From IMG/VR virus record IMGVR_UViG_3300032516_000193, positions 1-24,571 of that record: DNA of 24,571 nucleotides; one strand, given 5' to 3'. Of this stretch, positions 23,706 through 24,571 are shown piece after piece (position 1 is the first letter of the stretch; each line of letters begins with the position of its first letter). Source of the stretch: a virus. The position numbers were made by a program, and so were the translations under genes. Below the pieces are notes generated by a model, which saw only the letters and a list, made by a program, of their open reading frames with translations, did not search any database and had not been told where the DNA came from.

Positions 23706-24451
23706 TGATTAACTTAAAAAAAATGTTGACTGAAAATAGAGACGTATCGGCACGTAAGGGGTGTTTGATGGCCATGTTATCAGAAGAAGATACGGCCAAA
23801 ATTCTTAAATTCAGTAAACAATTGATTAACGATGAAGACCTGTATCTTGAAGGTAATGAATATGGTAGAGAAATGGAATCTCATGTTACTATTCGTTATG
23901 GATTTTTAAAAGATTTGAATGAACTTGATATACGTCAATTGATTCAAGGACAAAAACCATTCATGATGGAAATTTTTGGGTTGGATAAATTTGCACCACA
24001 TCCAAGTTATGATGTGGCTGTATTTAAAGTAAACAGTCCTGTATTGAAAAAATTAAACGAATTATCAGGAGCCCATCTGAATGAAAGTGATTATCCTGAT
24101 TATATTCCACATCTTACTTTGGCTTATGTTAAAAAAGGAAAATTCAATCGTCTTAAAGAAGGGTTGAGATTAAATGTTCCTATTAAGCGGTTGTGTTATT
24201 CACCTATTAGTGGTGGTAAATCATATTTTGATTTGACCGAAGGTAATATCCATCACGACATAGATGGTAAAATTGCACGACTTGAACAAGAGTGGGATAG
24301 ATTGGACTCTACGGGTACAGGCACAGCTAGACAACAACAGATTCAACAGGAATTAGGAATGCTTAGAGCCGAAAAAGAAAAACAACCATTATCCCCAAGC
24401 GACCCTAAATCTAAAGAACTTTGGTCAAAAGTAAAAAAATCCACGTCATGA
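23702..24451 (+). CDS. 2H phosphoesterase (LigT/2'-5' RNA ligase-like) with capsid-targeting-like N-terminus
   Basis: A 249-aa protein. The two signature motifs are present at normal spacing: H-V-T (61-63, in ESHVTIRYGF) and H-L-T (137-139, in YIPHLTLAYV). 2H enzymes cleave or seal 2',5'- and cyclic phosphodiesters in RNA and nucleotides; the phage anti-CBASS protein Acb1 (T4 57B) belongs to this superfamily. The N-terminus (M)MINLKKMLTE is the shared decapeptide with L-T-E at the presumed cut. Residues 187-225 are a charged, Gln/Glu-rich probable coiled coil that goes beyond the catalytic domain and may mediate oligomerisation or scaffold contact. The start overlaps the previous stop (ATGA), and the stop overlaps the next start. 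Fold call is strong; substrate is unknown (RNA repair, or defence-signal nucleotide degradation). Confidence 0.8.
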   Translation: MMINLKKMLTENRDVSARKGCLMAMLSEEDTAKILKFSKQLINDEDLYLEGNEYGREMESHVTIRYGFLKDLNELDIRQLIQGQKPFMMEIFGLDKFAPHPSYDVAVFKVNSPVLKKLNELSGAHLNESDYPDYIPHLTLAYVKKGKFNRLKEGLRLNVPIKRLCYSPISGGKSYFDLTEGNIHHDIDGKIARLEQEWDRLDSTGTGTARQQQIQQELGMLRAEKEKQPLSPSDPKSKELWSKVKKSTS

Positions 24452-24571
24452 TTAAATTAAAGTCATTACTTAAAGAAATAGAATATCCTCTTGCTGGAAA
24501 AGAAGACCTTCAATCCTATGGTGGTAATGAAGGTTGGAAAGGAAAGGTTGTGTGGATGACTCCTGATAAAT
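24448..24571 (+). CDS. Start of another capsid-targeting-like cargo gene (cut by the right edge)
   Basis: The ATG at 24448 overlaps the preceding stop (ATGA). The 41 visible codons begin MIKLKSLLKE, the shared decapeptide with L-K-E at residues 8-10, followed by IEYPLAGKEDLQSYGGNEGW and then GKVVWMTPDK. The GNEGWKGKVVWMTPDKF-like wording is also seen at the start of some phage proteins of unknown role; too little is visible to name it. It shows that the cargo operon continues beyond the window. Confidence 0.65.
   Translation, partial: MIKLKSLLKEIEYPLAGKEDLQSYGGNEGWKGKVVWMTPDK

Overview
The window looks like part of the genome of a large T4-like contractile-tailed bacteriophage (myovirus). 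The evidence is a set of T4-type neck and tail proteins: a gp13-like neck protein, a gp14-like neck protein, a gp15-like tail completion protein and the N-terminal part of a gp18-like tail sheath. Genes are tightly packed with many ATGA stop/start overlaps, the DNA is AT-rich, and copies of the T4-type late promoter core (N)ATAAATA are present. No host marker, tRNA gene, integrase or CRISPR array was seen, so the host cannot be named.

Layout. Positions 1-18229 are read leftwards (minus strand) and hold virion morphogenesis genes. From right to left they are: gp13-like neck protein; a 159-aa acidic protein; gp14-like neck protein; a 119-aa unknown; a GNAT acetyltransferase; gp15-like tail completion protein; a 2090-aa giant fibre-like protein; four tandem paralogues of 333-382 aa; a 216-aa virion-type protein; two small proteins; an HNH-nuclease-like gene ending in a strong terminator; then a 259-bp gene-free gap with a late promoter; and the tail sheath gene, which runs off the left edge. 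Compared with T4 (13-14-15-16-17-18) the order is kept, but the terminase genes 16/17 are not between 15 and 18. Fibre genes and accessory genes occupy that space.

Positions 18296-24571 are read rightwards (plus strand) and hold a chain of accessory proteins: a 138-aa possible lysozyme-like protein, a tRNA CCA-adding enzyme with an HD domain, a 656-aa multidomain protein (two GNAT-like domains and an HExxH zinc-protease-like domain), a 420-aa unknown, a 2H phosphoesterase and the start of another gene.

The most interesting signal is a shared N-terminal decapeptide, roughly M-I-x-L-K-x-[LI]-[LIV]-x-E, with the Glu usually at residue 10. It sits on at least seven otherwise unrelated proteins on both strands. 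It has the length, hydrophobic pattern and terminal [IL]-x-E of the T4 capsid-targeting sequence (MKTYQEFIAE), which directs internal proteins into the prohead and is removed by the gp21 protease. The inference is that much of this region encodes a cargo set packaged in the capsid and injected with the DNA. It includes acetyltransferases, a zincin-like domain, a 2H phosphoesterase and a possible cell-wall enzyme. The 656-aa protein has two further I-x-E-S-F junctions exactly between its domains, suggesting a polyprotein cut by the prohead protease.
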